From Craspedostauros australis (lineage: Eukaryota; Bacillariophyta; Bacillariophyceae; Mastogloiales; Achnanthaceae), in contig JAMXDE010000046.1 in NCBI GenBank assembly GCA_026770025.1, positions 1-64,000 of the forward strand: a DNA stretch of 64,000 nucleotides, read 5' to 3'. This document shows positions 10,958 through 23,659 of the stretch, piece by piece. The position numbers and the translations under genes are program-made. The stretch's first letter is position 1; the number at the start of each line of letters is the position of its first letter. Under the pieces are notes generated by a model that had not been told where the DNA came from, did not search any database, and saw only the letters and a list, made by a program, of their open reading frames with translations.

Positions 10958-11845
10958 TTATGCCATGACGCTGTCATCCGAAGACTGAAGACGAGCCATG
11001 AAGAGGTCAGTCATGCGGTTGCCACCCTGAAGCTTCGCAGACTTCACGATGCTTGACACATCCTTGTCCCAGATCTCCTCGTAAGACTTGATCAGTCCGG
11101 ACACTGGGCAGCGCTTCATGACGACGGTTCCGCTCAGGAAGCACTTGGGCGAGAATGGACCGCGGAATGTCAAATCCTCCTCGAAGCGGAAGGTCACGGC
11201 GTGCTTGGTCACCGAAAGGGTGTCCTCGATGAGTCGCGACTCACATTCAGCTGCGTCAAAGAGCATGCGGCAGCCGCGAACCCATTGCTCGCGGTAGTAC
11301 TTGCCGTCGAGGTCGGATCCGTCCTTGAAGGTGGCCTGCTCATCGTAGATGGATTTGGTGACATCGGCGGTGACGAGCGACTTCTTGTTGACGATGTCGC
11401 TGATGATGATCTGTGCCAGTTGCTCGTCTGGCAGGTTGAGCTGCTTCTGTTCTGTTGTGCATGTGGCGGCGACGGCCAAGGCGGCCATGGAATGCATCCA
11501 TGCACGTCGGGATGTCGACGTTGATGGCAGGGATGGTGTGGCGTCAGCGTTGGCGGTGGTGCTCCAGAGAGGATCGGCAGGTGTGGCTGCATCCTGGAAA
11601 GATTGTTGTGGCACGTTGGATGCGATGGCTTGTCTGGCGTTCTGAAGGAATGTGAAACGGGATGCTGATGGTTGCTCGGACTCGAACATGGTGGCGAAGA
11701 GCTGGGTGTTGGTTGATGTTGGCTGTCTTGTGGTGAATGCCTGTGCTTGGTTGTTGGCGCATGGTGCTGCGAGGACGAGGAGTCCAAGGAAGAGGGAGAG
11801 CTTGACGCTGGATGTGGTTGGCTTGCTGTTGTTGTTGCTGTTCAT
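10958..11845 (-). CDS. Plastid-targeted NTF2/SnoaL-like protein
   Basis: 295 aa, one exon. The start is taken at ATG 11843-11845 (MNSNNNSK) because a signal peptide follows directly (VKLSLFLGLLVLAAPCANN) and ends AQAF-TTRQP, the diatom plastid-import cleavage motif. An upstream in-frame extension lacks an ATG start and is Gln-rich 5' UTR. A second short hydrophobic stretch after RRAWMHSMAALAVAATC may be a thylakoid signal. The conserved part, about residues 160-285, reads LPDEQLAQIIISDI, YDEQATFKDGSDLDG, FRFEEDLTFRGPF, SGTVVMKRCPVSGLIKSYEE and IWDKD. This is the alpha+beta cone layout of NTF2-like proteins related to DUF2358. No catalytic residues can be assigned; function unknown. Divergent from the hydrolase gene at 13895. 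Confidence 0.75.
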   Translation of the reverse strand: MNSNNNSKPTTSSVKLSLFLGLLVLAAPCANNQAQAFTTRQPTSTNTQLFATMFESEQPSASRFTFLQNARQAIASNVPQQSFQDAATPADPLWSTTANADATPSLPSTSTSRRAWMHSMAALAVAATCTTEQKQLNLPDEQLAQIIISDIVNKKSLVTADVTKSIYDEQATFKDGSDLDGKYYREQWVRGCRMLFDAAECESRLIEDTLSVTKHAVTFRFEEDLTFRGPFSPKCFLSGTVVMKRCPVSGLIKSYEEIWDKDVSSIVKSAKLQGGNRMTDLFMARLQSSDDSVMA

Positions 11846-13894
11846 GATTGTATTGTGTTGTGTGTGTATTATTGTTGTTGATTGGGTAGAGTCTGATTGT
11901 CCTCTTTTGCTTCGTTGTTGTTGTGGTTGTGGTTGTTGTGGCTGTTGTGTTTGTGTCGCTTTTGATTTTGTGAGGAGAGGATGGACATCGGAAGAATCCA
12001 CACCAACGCACAGTTGCGCACATTCACGAGCACAACCACCACAGAGAAGACTGTACAGAGGGAGAAGAACAACACGTGGGTGTTGGAGTCATGATACTCC
12101 ATGCAGAATCGCCATTCACAGCAACGCCACCAGTTCGACCAATCGTTACTTATCGTCTCCGTTCTCCCCACGAAACTCGATTGCCAATCCCGAAATGTGA
12201 AGGAGTGATCTGGTTGGTTGCCGAAACACATCATCCATCAGTCCATACAGTTCATACCAACGGCGAACAATTGGTGCCCACACACAAACACTCAACCAGG
12301 CCCGAACAAGGCAAGAGCAATGATGCAACAACACCGGTGAGTGGGGAGAGGTTGGTCTTGTGTGGCGATCCCAATCCCAAATCAAATCAAATCAAATCAC
12401 ACACCACATACTTCGGGCAAGCAAAGGCAGAGTGAGGGATGGTGAAATGTTCGTCAGCGATCACACAGCTACAGACACCGGCAACGCCAAGCCACGAGGC
12501 AATGCAATACCATACAGACCAGTCCATGGGCGCCATCACACCAAGCAACACAAAACAGCACGATACTCGAGTGCTGCAAGTCCGAACCATGGACATCCTC
12601 CTGATCGTGCCATCCTTCCTCCTCTTCTCTCTCACCATGTATTCATACTCCGACAGATGCGCACGTCTCATCATCCACACAGACGACCGACACATGGTCG
12701 AAGCATGCACATGCAACCCAGTAGTCCAGCAGCTTTCGTGATGAGGGAGCATTGACAGGGAACATCAACTTGAGCACCATCACCAATCGTGCGACACTTG
12801 AAGACCAGCTACTCTGTGTGCTTCGTTATTTGAGTCCGAGTATGACGTACAGTCGTGACGGGCGACTGCGGAAGCATCCGCAACTGCAAATGCGAGAACA
12901 CAGACCCGCGCACAGTGATAGACTGGCGACAATGCCTCATCTTGCGTGCTTCTGATCATCATCATCATCATCATCAGCATCATCAAGGTGATACGGATCC
13001 AATCATACAGACCAACACCATCTTCGCCATGCATACCATGCAGGCGATCCATCCTCCTCTCTGCAGTTGCTCTGCAACCAGTTTGCTCCATCTTGTTTGG
13101 TGAAAATGTGAACTGGTTGAGTCGTGAAGGACCTGTTGTCTTGTTCTTGTTCTCTTGAGTACTCGTAGCGCAATGATGATGATATTTGCGGATTTATGGG
13201 GTTTCTCCGAGAACCAATTATCAGTTAGTATGGGCAGGATAAGTCATTCGCGACCAACACACCCAACTGTGCATCTCGGGTTGTTGTTGTTCTTTGTGTG
13301 GGGAGAAGGCCATGTTGTCTTTCGTAACGTGCTATTCGTGGTTGCGTGTGAGACCATTGAAGTTGTGTTGACGGAAGACTGATAGAGGCTTCTGATTGGC
13401 CATCAAGGATGGACGTGGCAACGAATTCATGACAAACCGGTGTTCATGTTTCCAAACGTCCAGTGAAGCTCACTTTCACCACACGACGCCACAACTTCGT
13501 GTGTTTTGCGGTACTCGCTGCTTGTGGTCCCACCTCTATTTCCTGTGTGCCGAACAAGACCAATGCTTGGGGATGGAAGTGTGGTTGAGACTGCTCCAGG
13601 GTGTTGTGTTCTCTGCACTCCATGACTGGAACCTGTATGACAGATTGCGGAGGTTGCCGCTCTTGGGTCGGCAAGCTGGCATCTTCTTCATCCTCTTGTG
13701 GTGTCTGTGGGAAAGCAAAGCAAAACAAAGCGGCTCGACCTTCCTCTCACAAAATACAAATCCATCCACTCCATAAACCGCGACAACAACAACAACAGCA
13801 ACAACAATCAAGAGAATACATCCGCTCCACACACACAACACAATCCAACAAGGGCACCCAACGCAGAAGAAGAACAACAATAACAGCAACCGCA
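11846..13894. other. Divergent intergenic region
   Basis: About 2 kb between two divergent plastid-protein genes. It holds the 5' UTR of the minus gene (CAA/CAC-rich), an (ATCAA)4 tract at 12380-12399 and a (CAT)n microsatellite at 12956-12976. Short open stretches on both strands have no coding character. The last 110 bases (CAACAACAA, then CACACAACACAATCC) look like the A/C-rich 5' leader of the hydrolase. Confidence 0.45.
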
Positions 13895-15204
13895 ATGACA
13901 GCATACAACAACACGACGGCACTCATCGCACTCACGCTGCTGTGTCTGTGCAACTCCATCACAAACTGCCAAGCGTGGGTGACACACAACACTCCATCGG
14001 CGTCAAAAACATCAACCACACACACACGACAAGGACCGCCGCCAGCCGCCACGGCAACTCACATCAATCCACAGCAAACGCACGTCCTCGTTCTTCCAGG
14101 CTTCGCAACCGCAGCCAGCGACTACGTCGATGACCTTGTTCCCAACATCGCACAGCAAGCCATCGACGCTGGATGGTGGGGCAATGACAACAACAACAAC
14201 GACAACGATATGACCAACGACGACATGACCAACGCAATGGATCACATTCACGTCCTGCCACTCCAGCGACATGATTGGGCACAGACCATCGCGTTCGGCA
14301 TGTGCGATCTCGACTTCATGACCTTCAAGGCACCAGCGACCAAGTGGGCGTACCGATGGTACCTTCAGAAGGTGGCCAAGGAGGTCAAGAGAATCCAGGA
14401 TGTCGCCAAGGAGGAAGGCACGACCGCCAAGATTATCCTGGTGGGACACTCCGCCGGTGGCTGGCTCGCAAGGTGAGTTTGGCACGGCTTTGCTCTTGTG
14501 CAACTGCTTCTGTGCGACTGCTACTGTGCTCTACTCCATTCATTTCACTCACACTATCAACACTCGCGTTCTCCCTCCACACATCATCACATTCACTATT
14601 CATCATTCGCCTCCATCCAACAAACAGAGCCGCTGTCGGATACGGAATGGATGACACCAACGGCAAGGATCTGCAGATTGACATCGACAGCATTCTGGGA
14701 ATCGTCACGCTCGGGTCTCCCCATATCCCATGCCCCAAGGGCTCCGTCGACATCACCGGCGGTGCACTCCGTATCGTTCACGACACCTTCCCAGGTGCCT
14801 TCTTCAATGACCGTCTCTTCTACGTGTCTGCTGCCGGATCCGCATTGAATGTCGAGCAGCAGCAAGCGCACATCCCTTCTCCAAACACCATCACCTCACA
14901 GCCAGATGCTGATCACATGCTTGCGTACCAGTCGTACAAGTTGCTATCTGGTCAAGGACACCAGGACGGTGATGGCATCGTCCCTGTCCCGCTTGCGCAC
15001 CTGGAGGGTTCCAATCTCCAGATCACCTTGGACAACGTGTACCACACCTCCATGCTGCAGAACCAGCATCAACATGAGCACGATCAACACACATCTTCCA
15101 CATCCGAAGCCTTGGAATCGAGATGGTACGGATCGAAGGACATCGTCCAGCAATGGTTCAGTCCTGTTCTGCACAAGGTGCTGCCAGCCATGATGGTTCA
15201 GTAA
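13895..15204 (+). CDS. Plastid-targeted alpha/beta hydrolase (PGAP1/lipase-like)
   Basis: Two exons, 13895-14472 and 14628-15204, encode 384 aa. The 155-base intron has GTGAGT...AACAAACAG borders and removing it joins GCA-AG to A-GCC in frame. The start ATG 13895 is followed by a signal peptide (TTALIALTLLCLCNSITN) and CQAW, a plastid-import site with Trp at +1. The fold is shown by HVLVLPGFATAASDY (first strand and oxyanion region), the nucleophile elbow GHSAGG (Ser186) just before the intron, LGSPH after the next strand, GDGIVPVPLAHLEG (likely acid residue) and NVYHTSML (likely catalytic His). A poly-Asn/Asp insert (about residues 90-106) is low complexity. Relatives act on esters or GPI/lipid substrates; the substrate here is unknown. 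The gene is intact. Confidence 0.85.
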
Positions 15205-17639
15205 CTTGCTTTCCTGCGCTTAGACTTGAAGTCGCAGATGCGGTTGCAGCCAATCGCCGAGCGAGAAGGCAACCATGAATACCATCTGCAGTACCTACAC
15301 TGCCCGTCTGCACACGGACACACAATTTTCACCATACACAAACATATCATATAATAGAATACCCTACAATAGATTACCAAACAAGAGAATACCATGAGTG
15401 TACGAATGAGAATAGTCGATGCGTCCACCGCACTCATGTGGACGGCAGAGATCCTGATTTGACACCATTTCGTTTTGGCCCATTCCATGATCACACAGGA
15501 ATGTTCAACTCAACTCAATTCAACTCCATCGTTGCATCCGTTGATTCGAAGCTGGATGCTGCCTCGCTTACTGCATTGGTAGCGCATAATACTTCAGCTT
15601 GATGGATGCCTTCGAACATGCTTCATCCAGTGGTTCAATGATGTTGCTCGGATGAAATACGCACAAGAGAGAGGAGTTGGAGACGCGGTCTGATGGTTGT
15701 GACGGATCTTTGTGGATACTTTTATCGACTCATCTGAATGGATCACGCACTTCGATCGTGGACGTGGGGGACTCATTTGGACACGATCAAACAAGAACAA
15801 AAATGGCGCGCAACATCACCAAATTTGTGATTGCTCTTCTTGTTCGCCAGAATGGCAGACATGAGACGAGACAAAGGCTACGGCGGTGGGGATGGCATGA
15901 AGAGGAATGGACATGGTCGTGTGGTGTGGCGTGATGTGGGACGAGGAAGGCAGATGAAGGTGGAATGAAGTGCCACTGCTATTGATGAGCGCCGATGAAG
16001 CGCGGCGTTGCCAATGATGACCACATGACAATCGCGTTGACAGAGATCCATCCGTGTAGTGAAGAGAGAAGAGATGAGGCATGAACGGAACCGAGCATGA
16101 CAGGACATGACGAGACGTGATGGGACGGCAAGCGACGGCCATGATCAAGAGAAGGTGACGCGAGACAGAGAGATGGAGAAACGCAGAACACACCATTGCT
16201 ACTCCAAGCATGCCAGCAGCGCATTCAACAATCTCATGACGACTCCATCACCACGAATGAAGTTACGATGATCACGATGATCATGATGTCAACGTCCACG
16301 GATGCAGATCATGCCACCATGGTCAGCGGTATCATCAATACCAGCTATTGCACCACGAGGATCGATGGTCGGGGCAGCATCGCAGGATACGATCAGTAAC
16401 CGACATCGCAGTATCCAAGAAGACCACGCATGCGCAACGCGCACCACATACGCAGGTCGTCGGCGAAGCTTCGGCAACAGCGATTGCTCGACATGCTCAA
16501 GAGCAGAAAATAACACAGCTGCACGAAGCGGAGAAGCTCTGCATGCGTGCCTGCATGTCGAGCATCCATGGATGGAGGATGCTTCCACATGGCCAGCTCG
16601 CAACTGCCAACGCCAGTATTCGTACTCGGCACTTGATCAAGTGTCATGGGTTTGACAACACGCACACACAGATCAGGATTTACGAAAGCAATGATTGCCG
16701 TTGCCGATGAATCCAACATCAGTTCTGCCATGGAGGCAATCATTGCATGCCAGGCGACGATGAAGGAGAGGATTGACGAAAATGACCAACTTCTTCCCCG
16801 CAATCTACATCCGATGTAGATGAAAACATCAGGCAACCGATGTCATGAGTACCATACAGCATGTTCGACGAGTCATTCCCAATGAACTTCCTCAAGTGAA
16901 GGGCACAGCAGTGCGTTGTGGAGGCTTGTAGCCGTCAAGACATCAGCAGATTCGCGACACAAGTTCCAACGCGCTGCCCGGAACGTAGCGGGCTGGAATG
17001 AATGCTCCTGCTCTACCTTTGGAGGGCATGTGTTGCGTTTCGCATCCTCCCCATGCACTCTTTGCTTACCCAGGCGGTTGCGGTAGAATTGGCTTGCGTG
17101 AACTGTGCGGCAGTGGCATCAGGCAACACTATTGGACTTGATTTCGAGTGGAAGGGACGCATGCTTTATCAGTTGCTCAACTGTACGTACGTCAGCCAGA
17201 GACGTTGGCAATTGATCTGCTCAAAGCTTGGCTGTGCTGACGTTCCGTACTCCTCGCTTGTTCACCATCACACCAGCATCAATCGGATCTTCCTATCAGG
17301 TTGAGGCGTCACAAATCCGGACCAACACATCAGCTCTGGCGATTCTGGTATGCAGCATGATACCATCCACAACACAACACAAAGCACAACAATTGCAAAG
17401 CGAGCACAACGTGTAGATCAACCTACGCCTTTTCACTGAATGCAAGCAAAAGGGTTGAACTAATGAATGGCTCGACATGCGCGGCGCGGCATTGAATGGA
17501 TCACTGATCATCTGCTTGAATCATAGTTACTAGTACTACTCTGACTCCTCATCTAATTCATCTTCTTCATTCCATGACATGCTTGCTCCTCAGTCTGCTG
17601 CTGTTGTTGTTGCTTTATTTCTCTTCCTCGGCAGCGCCG
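15205..17639. other. Intergenic, no gene supported
   Basis: Short open stretches occur on both strands but none shows a domain, signal or consistent codon use. The right end borders the decayed 3' end of the first ankyrin-BTB copy. Confidence 0.4.
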
Positions 17640-19150
17640 TCGCTCTCAGCCACCCTGGAAGATGTGATGGAACGCACGAAGCGCAACAGCGCAACGCGAT
17701 ACATGTACGAATCCACCTGCGCAGCACCCTCGTCTTCATCTACAACCTTGTGCAACTACATCATGGACATACGACCGTACCCATCATCAACTCCATCACT
17801 CTCCGCTCCCCCACTGCAAAGGACATGGATGCCTCCCATCAGTTGGGGCTGTAGAATCAGTTTGCTGGAATCTGGATGAGTGAACATATCTTTCTCCCTT
17901 TCAGCTGCCATTCTCATTGCCGCATCCTTCAACACCACGCAGTTGTGTTGATGGGCGAATATCAACGCATCTATCGTGGGGGCCTCTGTGAGATGCTTGA
18001 GGGCCAACTCTGCTTCAAGAACAATCTTGAGTCGCCAGAAGCCGATCTCGTTGGCCACAAGGATCAGCTGTTGCAGATCGTCCTGTCCCGTGAGCATGTG
18101 AGTTGGCAGGTGAAGGGCATCTGCATCGTGGTGAGCGCCGGCGTGAGCACCGGCATGAGCGCCAACATGAGCAGCAGCGTTGTCACGAGCGCTGTCATTG
18201 AAGGATATCTCGCCTGTGTAGATGCATTGGAGGACGTATCGAACGTGTGTTTGGTTGAAGGTTGGGAAGAGGGATGGTTACTTGCATGGGACCGTGCCGT
18301 CTTCGGTCCAATCATTCACGCTGATGTTGGATTCCTTTGTCAATCAGTGTCTGAATGGATGGGATGGTGATCATGAGGACTTCAGAGTTTGCCTTGAATG
18401 GTTGCTGTTGGTCGCCCTGTCCACACAAGCAGACGGAATCTGTCCTGTTCCCAGTTTAGAAGGACTTGAGTCGGTCTTCTCCAATGCTGATTAGATCCTC
18501 TTGTGGCTGCTGTGTTTGTGTTCATTCTCTTGCCTCTTTCGCTTCAACTGTTGTCTCAACTGTTCTTGTGGTTGTTCATTTGCTTGTTCGTTTTGTTGTA
18601 AGTGTTGCTGCAGTTGTTGCAGTTGTGAGTGAACTGAAGGTGAAAGTCCTCTAATGAGGGACTCCATACACTCCAGGTGGCCGCGCGTGCATGTCCAACG
18701 AAGGGGAGTTTCACCTTTGTTGTTTTGACAGTTGATGTTCGCCCCACCTGATTCGATGAGGTACTTCACACATTCCAGGTGGCCGTTCCAGCATGCCCAA
18801 TGAAGGGGGGTGTCACCATTGTTGTCTTCGCAGTTGATGTTCGCTTCACCTGATTCGATGAGGTACTTGACACACTCCAGGTGGCCGTTGTAGCATGCAT
18901 GATGAAGGGGAGTGTAATCATAGTTGCTTTTGCAGTTGATGTTCGCCTCACATGATTCGATGAGGTACTTGACACACTCCAGGTGGCCGTTGGAGCATGC
19001 CAGATGAAGGGGAGTCCAACCATCGTAGATTTTGAAGTTGACACCATCTCCTTCATTCTGCGTCTTGTTCTGCTTCTTCCATTCCTTCAGTGCTGACAAG
19101 TCACCTGCCTCGGCAGCATCAATGAGTTGTCGGTTGGTAACACTCGGCAT
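17640..19150 (-). pseudogene. Ankyrin-BTB gene, copy A (broken)
   Basis: From ATG 19148-19150 (MPSVTNRQLIDAAEAGDL) an open frame runs 219 codons with four ankyrin repeats (DGWTPLHLACSNGHLECVKYL and relatives). A short Gln-rich linker ends at a TAA (18491-18493) where copy B has ACCAACATC. Beyond the stop the BTB/POZ domain is still recognisable in shifting frames: an IQTLID segment near 18340, RYVLQCIYTGEISF near 18200, LTGQDDLQQLILVANE at 18050-18097, then the post-BTB helices (DALIFAHQHNCVVLKDAAMRM). A further stop lies after GRMSMM (17756). The C-terminal sequence has drifted most of the four copies. An intact relative would be a cytoplasmic or nuclear BTB adaptor, perhaps for a Cullin-3 ubiquitin ligase. 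Confidence 0.8.
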
Positions 19151-19807
19151 TTTGAGAGTGTGGTCGATGGTTGCTGGACGATAGACGTTGGACGTTGGAC
19201 GATTTACGTTGGATTGGCTGTCGAGGATGTCTGTGGTCGGAGCTGCCTATGGAAGAGATATCGATGTTTGTGTATGCAACAGCTTGTATTAGTATGAGTA
19301 TTAGTATGAGTATGAGTACCATACGCTGTGTGATGAATAGTAGTGGCAATTCGATGTCTGTTGTTCACGCGGTTGAGTATGGGGTTGAGTGATGTGTGTG
19401 TTGCTGTCTTGTTCGCATGGTCTCCTCCTTCTGTTTGCCTGTGTTTGTCTCCTTCTCTTGATCAAACGCGTCTGGTTCGCGCGGATTGGATCTTTCTGTT
19501 CCCATCCATCACGAAAATGCGTGCGACCAACAACAAGAAAGAAGCACCACAACAGAGTTCTCGTTTGGCCACAATCAACGCAACACCAATCCGAGGCCAA
19601 CAACGTGGAAGCCTTCGGAAACACAGACAGCTGTCATCGTCGCCGCCACCGCCGCCACCACCATGTGCGCCATGGCCCACGCTTGCTTGCGTCATCGTGG
19701 CATCTGCAAGACCGCTGACCCCCGTCCGCCTGCCATCGCAAGCACCAACTTGAGGTGTGAGCCAATGCCTCGAACAACGATCTAGTCACCAATGAAGCCA
19801 CCAATGT
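19151..19807. repeat. Duplicated block U, copy 1
   Basis: Nearly identical to 26905-27574 and 32903-33600. It starts as the ankyrin-BTB 5' flank (CATTTTGAGAGTGTGG, GTCGAGGATGTCTGTGG) and contains a GAGTATTA/GAGTAT hexamer tract at 19290-19317. It carries a single copy of GTTGAGTATGGG where copy 3 has five. Plus-strand frames are open in all three copies (here 19343-19753) and include a candidate ATG (AAAATGCGTGCGACC, 19516). Several frames are open at once, so coding is not shown. A divergent promoter is as likely. Confidence 0.7.
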
Positions 19808-21239
19808 GACTGCCTTTGTCGATTGCCTGTGTTGGTTGCGACCCATCTCATTTGGATTTGGCTGGTTGCCATCCCACCACATTGCAACCATCACCATCCG
19901 CGCAGGCAACAAGAGTCCTCAACATCAAACCAACACCACATTGCGTATTGGGATGAGTTGACACGTCCAGCAACCAACAGGCGGAGTGATACCGTGCCGC
20001 CTCCACTGTTCCTGCCACACGGACCACCAACATACAATACCATGCGCATTCTATCAATAGGCATGAGTGCCGCCGTCTTGGCTCGTGACTTCCAGAGCAT
20101 CGGTGCTCAACCGAGGCGATCGACAAGAACCTCCGCCTCATCAACGAAGTTGGGAGCACCACAAAGGAGGATATGTGGGTGTACGGTGCGCGCATGGGCC
20201 ATTGATCGCTGGCCGTGTGCTTCTTGTGCTGTATGGAACTCTGTGTCAACCATGATCCGCAATACAATACTCGCACTCTGCATGGGGTTGCTTGTTGGTT
20301 CGTTGGTTCGTTGGTTTCTTCTGTTGCTCGTCAAGCTCTCTGGATACTTGGACTGCGCTACCTCGTCAGTTCTTGTCTTTCCGCCATGCTGGCACTGATT
20401 GCTTCGAAGATTGGAATGGATGGTGGCCCCTGCATTTGTTACTCCAACAATGAGTGATCGCTCCTCCTGAGACTTGGTGAGGGTCTCGACTGCAGTTTGG
20501 GCGCAATGGCGGAGTGCAACTCATGGTGAGATGAGGACAATAGCGTGATCCGGGACGGTCGATGGAACCGTGCAACAACCATGCTCCTCGCTGCTTCTCA
20601 TCATTTCCCTCTGCTTTGTTCGCCATGTAGTCTCCGTAGATCGCCTCTTCCAGCAACTTGGATCGGCTGGCATTGGCACTGTAGCTTTCAATCTGCTTGG
20701 CAGTGTGACTTGGAGTAGAGTGCTCTGTGTGCGAATCCGGCGGCACGGTGACGACCGCCCTGTGACAACCGCACGGCTTGTGAAAATGGTGCTGCCATGC
20801 ATCCTTTGTCTGTGCAATGAACCAACAAGGATGATGGCGGAGTGTGGATGGAACCACGGACGTCCAATCTGCTTGTGAATGACATCGGCAACATTCCTGT
20901 GTGCGTTTGTACCGCAGAGAGTGGACCAGAGTAGTCGTAGACAAGGTGGAGGCAGTATGGGAGCAGTATCCAACCCTTCAATCTCTTGAAACATCTGGTC
21001 ACTTCATCACAGTGTTCTATTGCACAAGCAGATATGGTGCATGCGGTACTGTTCCAATCCTACATATCATAGAACATTACAATCCATTCGTAGGTATATT
21101 ACATACAGGGATGTGGATCTACCATACCTCTATGAGTATGATACGAGTACGGAGCGGCCGACACATCTCATTCCATCCCATCGTGTCGTGATGCATCACG
21201 GGGTGGGAGTTTTGGTACCATTCATCAAGGGATGGCGGC
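19808..21239. repeat. Duplicated block V, copy 1
   Basis: Repeated at 33601-34995 and absent from the middle unit. On plus, a segment at about 20035-20200 reads MRILSIGMSAAVLA, then after a shift EAIDKNLRLINEVG and KEDMWVYGARMGH. On minus, a 190-codon stretch (20366-20944) is also open in both copies. Neither matches a family I know. Probably a decayed gene; strand not settled. Confidence 0.55.
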
Positions 21240-23659
21240 ACTGAGACGCTCTCTTGTTCCTGACTGCTTTCTTTGATATGAGTTGCAGTGGTTTTGTGCC
21301 GGACAGCTTCTCATGGTAGACAGCATCGCGAGTCGATGATCTGTTTCGTCCACAACGATTTGATTGAAGGGCCCCGCGTGATGACGAACGTTTGTTGCCA
21401 TGCTGTTGTTGGCCATGTTGTTGTTTGCAATGCCGTCCATTCTCATCTCTCTCATCGCTGTGCTGTTCGACACTGCAATTTCGATATCCTCTTGATCTGC
21501 TTCGTTGTCGCGCCGATGGTGATCGTTCATCAGAGGACTTCCTTCGCTGATCTTCGCCACATGGTGTCGATTGGCTATGGCCACGTTGATTTGGTCTTCG
21601 CGAACTTCCCCGGGCATGCGTTCGGGAAGGTGAGCCCTTGCGTTGGTGCAAACCAGCACCGGTGGAGTGCGCATTTGAGTTGGTTTCGCCTGAACGTGAG
21701 GCTGCGTTCGCATCATCCGAACTGCCAGATGCTCGTTGTCGCCGTGATGATGGCTATGAGTCCATCGATACTTGCGCAGTCTTCTGCGGCCGCGATCGGA
21801 CGGACTTCGACGACTCCGCGCCGATGACGAGCGGCGGCTTCTTCCAGAGGAGCAAGTGTGAATTGCTCCGTCACGATGATGGCGCAATGATGTCGAATGC
21901 TCCACACTCTTTGATCTTGACGATGCCGAGTGCGGCTTGCCACTGGTGTGCTGTGCGCTTCTCCGCCGATGCCGTGGCGACAGTGATTTCGATGGTAATA
22001 TCAATGGTGATGACACACCTCATGTTTTGCTGGAGTGGTGATGTCGGGGCCCATTGCCAAGCACCTTGGAGAACGTTTCCTTGATCGCCTCGCACAGAGC
22101 ACCCGTGCTTCGTCCACGTGAACGTCGTTGCTTTGAGTCTTCACTTGGGCGCAACGAACTGCGTGCGGATCTGTTGTGAGAAGGAGTCACCTGTTCCTTC
22201 TTGCTCGATTGCAACTCGATTCCCAAACTCAAGGTTCCAGGACTGGATGAGGCTTGGGGTGCGGCCGAGACACCTCTGTGTTCATGTTCGCGTTGGAATT
22301 GTTGAAGATTGAGTTTGGATTTGGACTGTGATGATGATGGCGACGATGATGGTGCCTTTGCGGATGCTTTGGTCAAGGCAAGATCAGCCAATTGCGATGA
22401 TCGAGATTCGAGAGATGGTTGTTGCTTCGATTTGGGAGGATTGGTCGACGACACTTCACGTAATGATGATCGTTTGGCCTTGAGGATACTTTCCAACGTT
22501 GACCTGCGCTTGTTCAACGACAAAGACTGTTGTCTCTATTCATGTATGTGGCTGAAGGGGGCTGGTGTAGATGCCGCGCTCCGACCTTCAGGCGTGACAG
22601 GGGCCGCCAAGCTTCTCCCACCGTTCGTTGCGGCAGCACTTGTCACACACATCGACGCTGCCATCGTCGTCGTCTTGGAGACTTGGCAGATTGGTCAGTG
22701 ACTCCAGGCTCTCACTGCGTGACATCTCCGTTGTCGCAACTCAAGATACAGCCAGGGTGCTGGCTGTACTCTTCGCGCCTGGTATGTCTGATGTGTATGT
22801 TGCGCCTGGCATGTGGTGTCCATCCTTCAAGAATTCCAAACTCTTGCTCCTCGATTTGGCGCTGCTGGTCGTTCCGTTGGAATTCGTTTGTGTCCTTGGC
22901 CTGCGTCTCCGACTCTGGGCAAGCTTCGTCTTGTCTTGACTGCTCCATTCGCGGGTTGCGCCGAGTGCCGGGGCTGTGGCGAAGCTGAGTCCACCTGGGG
23001 TGTTTGGCACCGGTATCGATTCGTTGGTATTGAACTTGCTTTGATCAAAGGAGCTGGATGACATCTCGTGAGCTTGCATGTCGAGCATGTCCAGGCTCTT
23101 TGCACGTGATGGTTTCACAGCTGAAGCTTTTGCATCTTTTGCTGTACTTCTATTGGCACTGCTTGGTGTATCTGTGCTGACACTGGCACGACGACCTGAT
23201 TTTGCAGCTGCTTTGGCCTCATTGGCGACGCTGGTGGGCTTGCTCGCCTTCAATTTCGTGTCAGTCTGTTGTGGTTGCTTGGTCTCCGTTTGTTTCTCCG
23301 CTATCAGTCTGACACCGTCCTCTTCCAGCAACTTCGATCGTCATGACCGCACGAAGGTTCGAACAGAGTATCAGGCTGGACGCTTTGCTGTGGCAACTCC
23401 CAGAGTAGATCGTACTCATGGAAGGTTCGATACTCATAATCGTACGACGAGTGGGTAAAGATGCGGAGCAACTGGCGAGCCTTCCCACAGTTCCTCTTGG
23501 ATGTCGATGACTCATCATCTTGTCCGATGGTTGGTGTTTGTGTTGGTGTTTGCGTTGGTGGTACCAATGTGAAGGGATGCGGCATCGTTGGAGTGGTTGC
23601 CATCACCCTCACAATCATCGAACAGAGTTGCGTTGCATGAAGACAACAGCGAGATGATG
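21240..23659 (-). pseudogene. Block W, copy 1: Ser/Arg-rich disordered protein, frame-disrupted
   Basis: The minus strand encodes low-complexity protein in three alternating frames. Right to left these are: a YDYEYRTFHEYDLLWELPQ stretch; AEKQTETKQPQQTDTK; KAKSLDML-type and RSKSLEFL repeats with Ser/Pro/Thr-rich spacers; LNKRRSTLESILKAKRSSLRE; SEDSKQRRSRGRSTG; and finally an RS-type tail (KSSDERSPSARQRSRSRGYR). The in-frame TAG after HIHE (about 22535) is shared with copy 2, so that break predates the duplication or marks an intron. Composition resembles RS-domain nuclear proteins; no folded domain is visible. Function unknown. Confidence 0.5.

Noticed and set aside
15816..16211. 131-codon minus stretch rich in His/Ser
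   Set aside because: Simple-sequence composition without a protein family match.
20366..20944. 190-codon minus stretch present in both V copies
   Set aside because: A plus-strand reading is equally plausible and indels between copies shift the frame, so neither is called as a gene.
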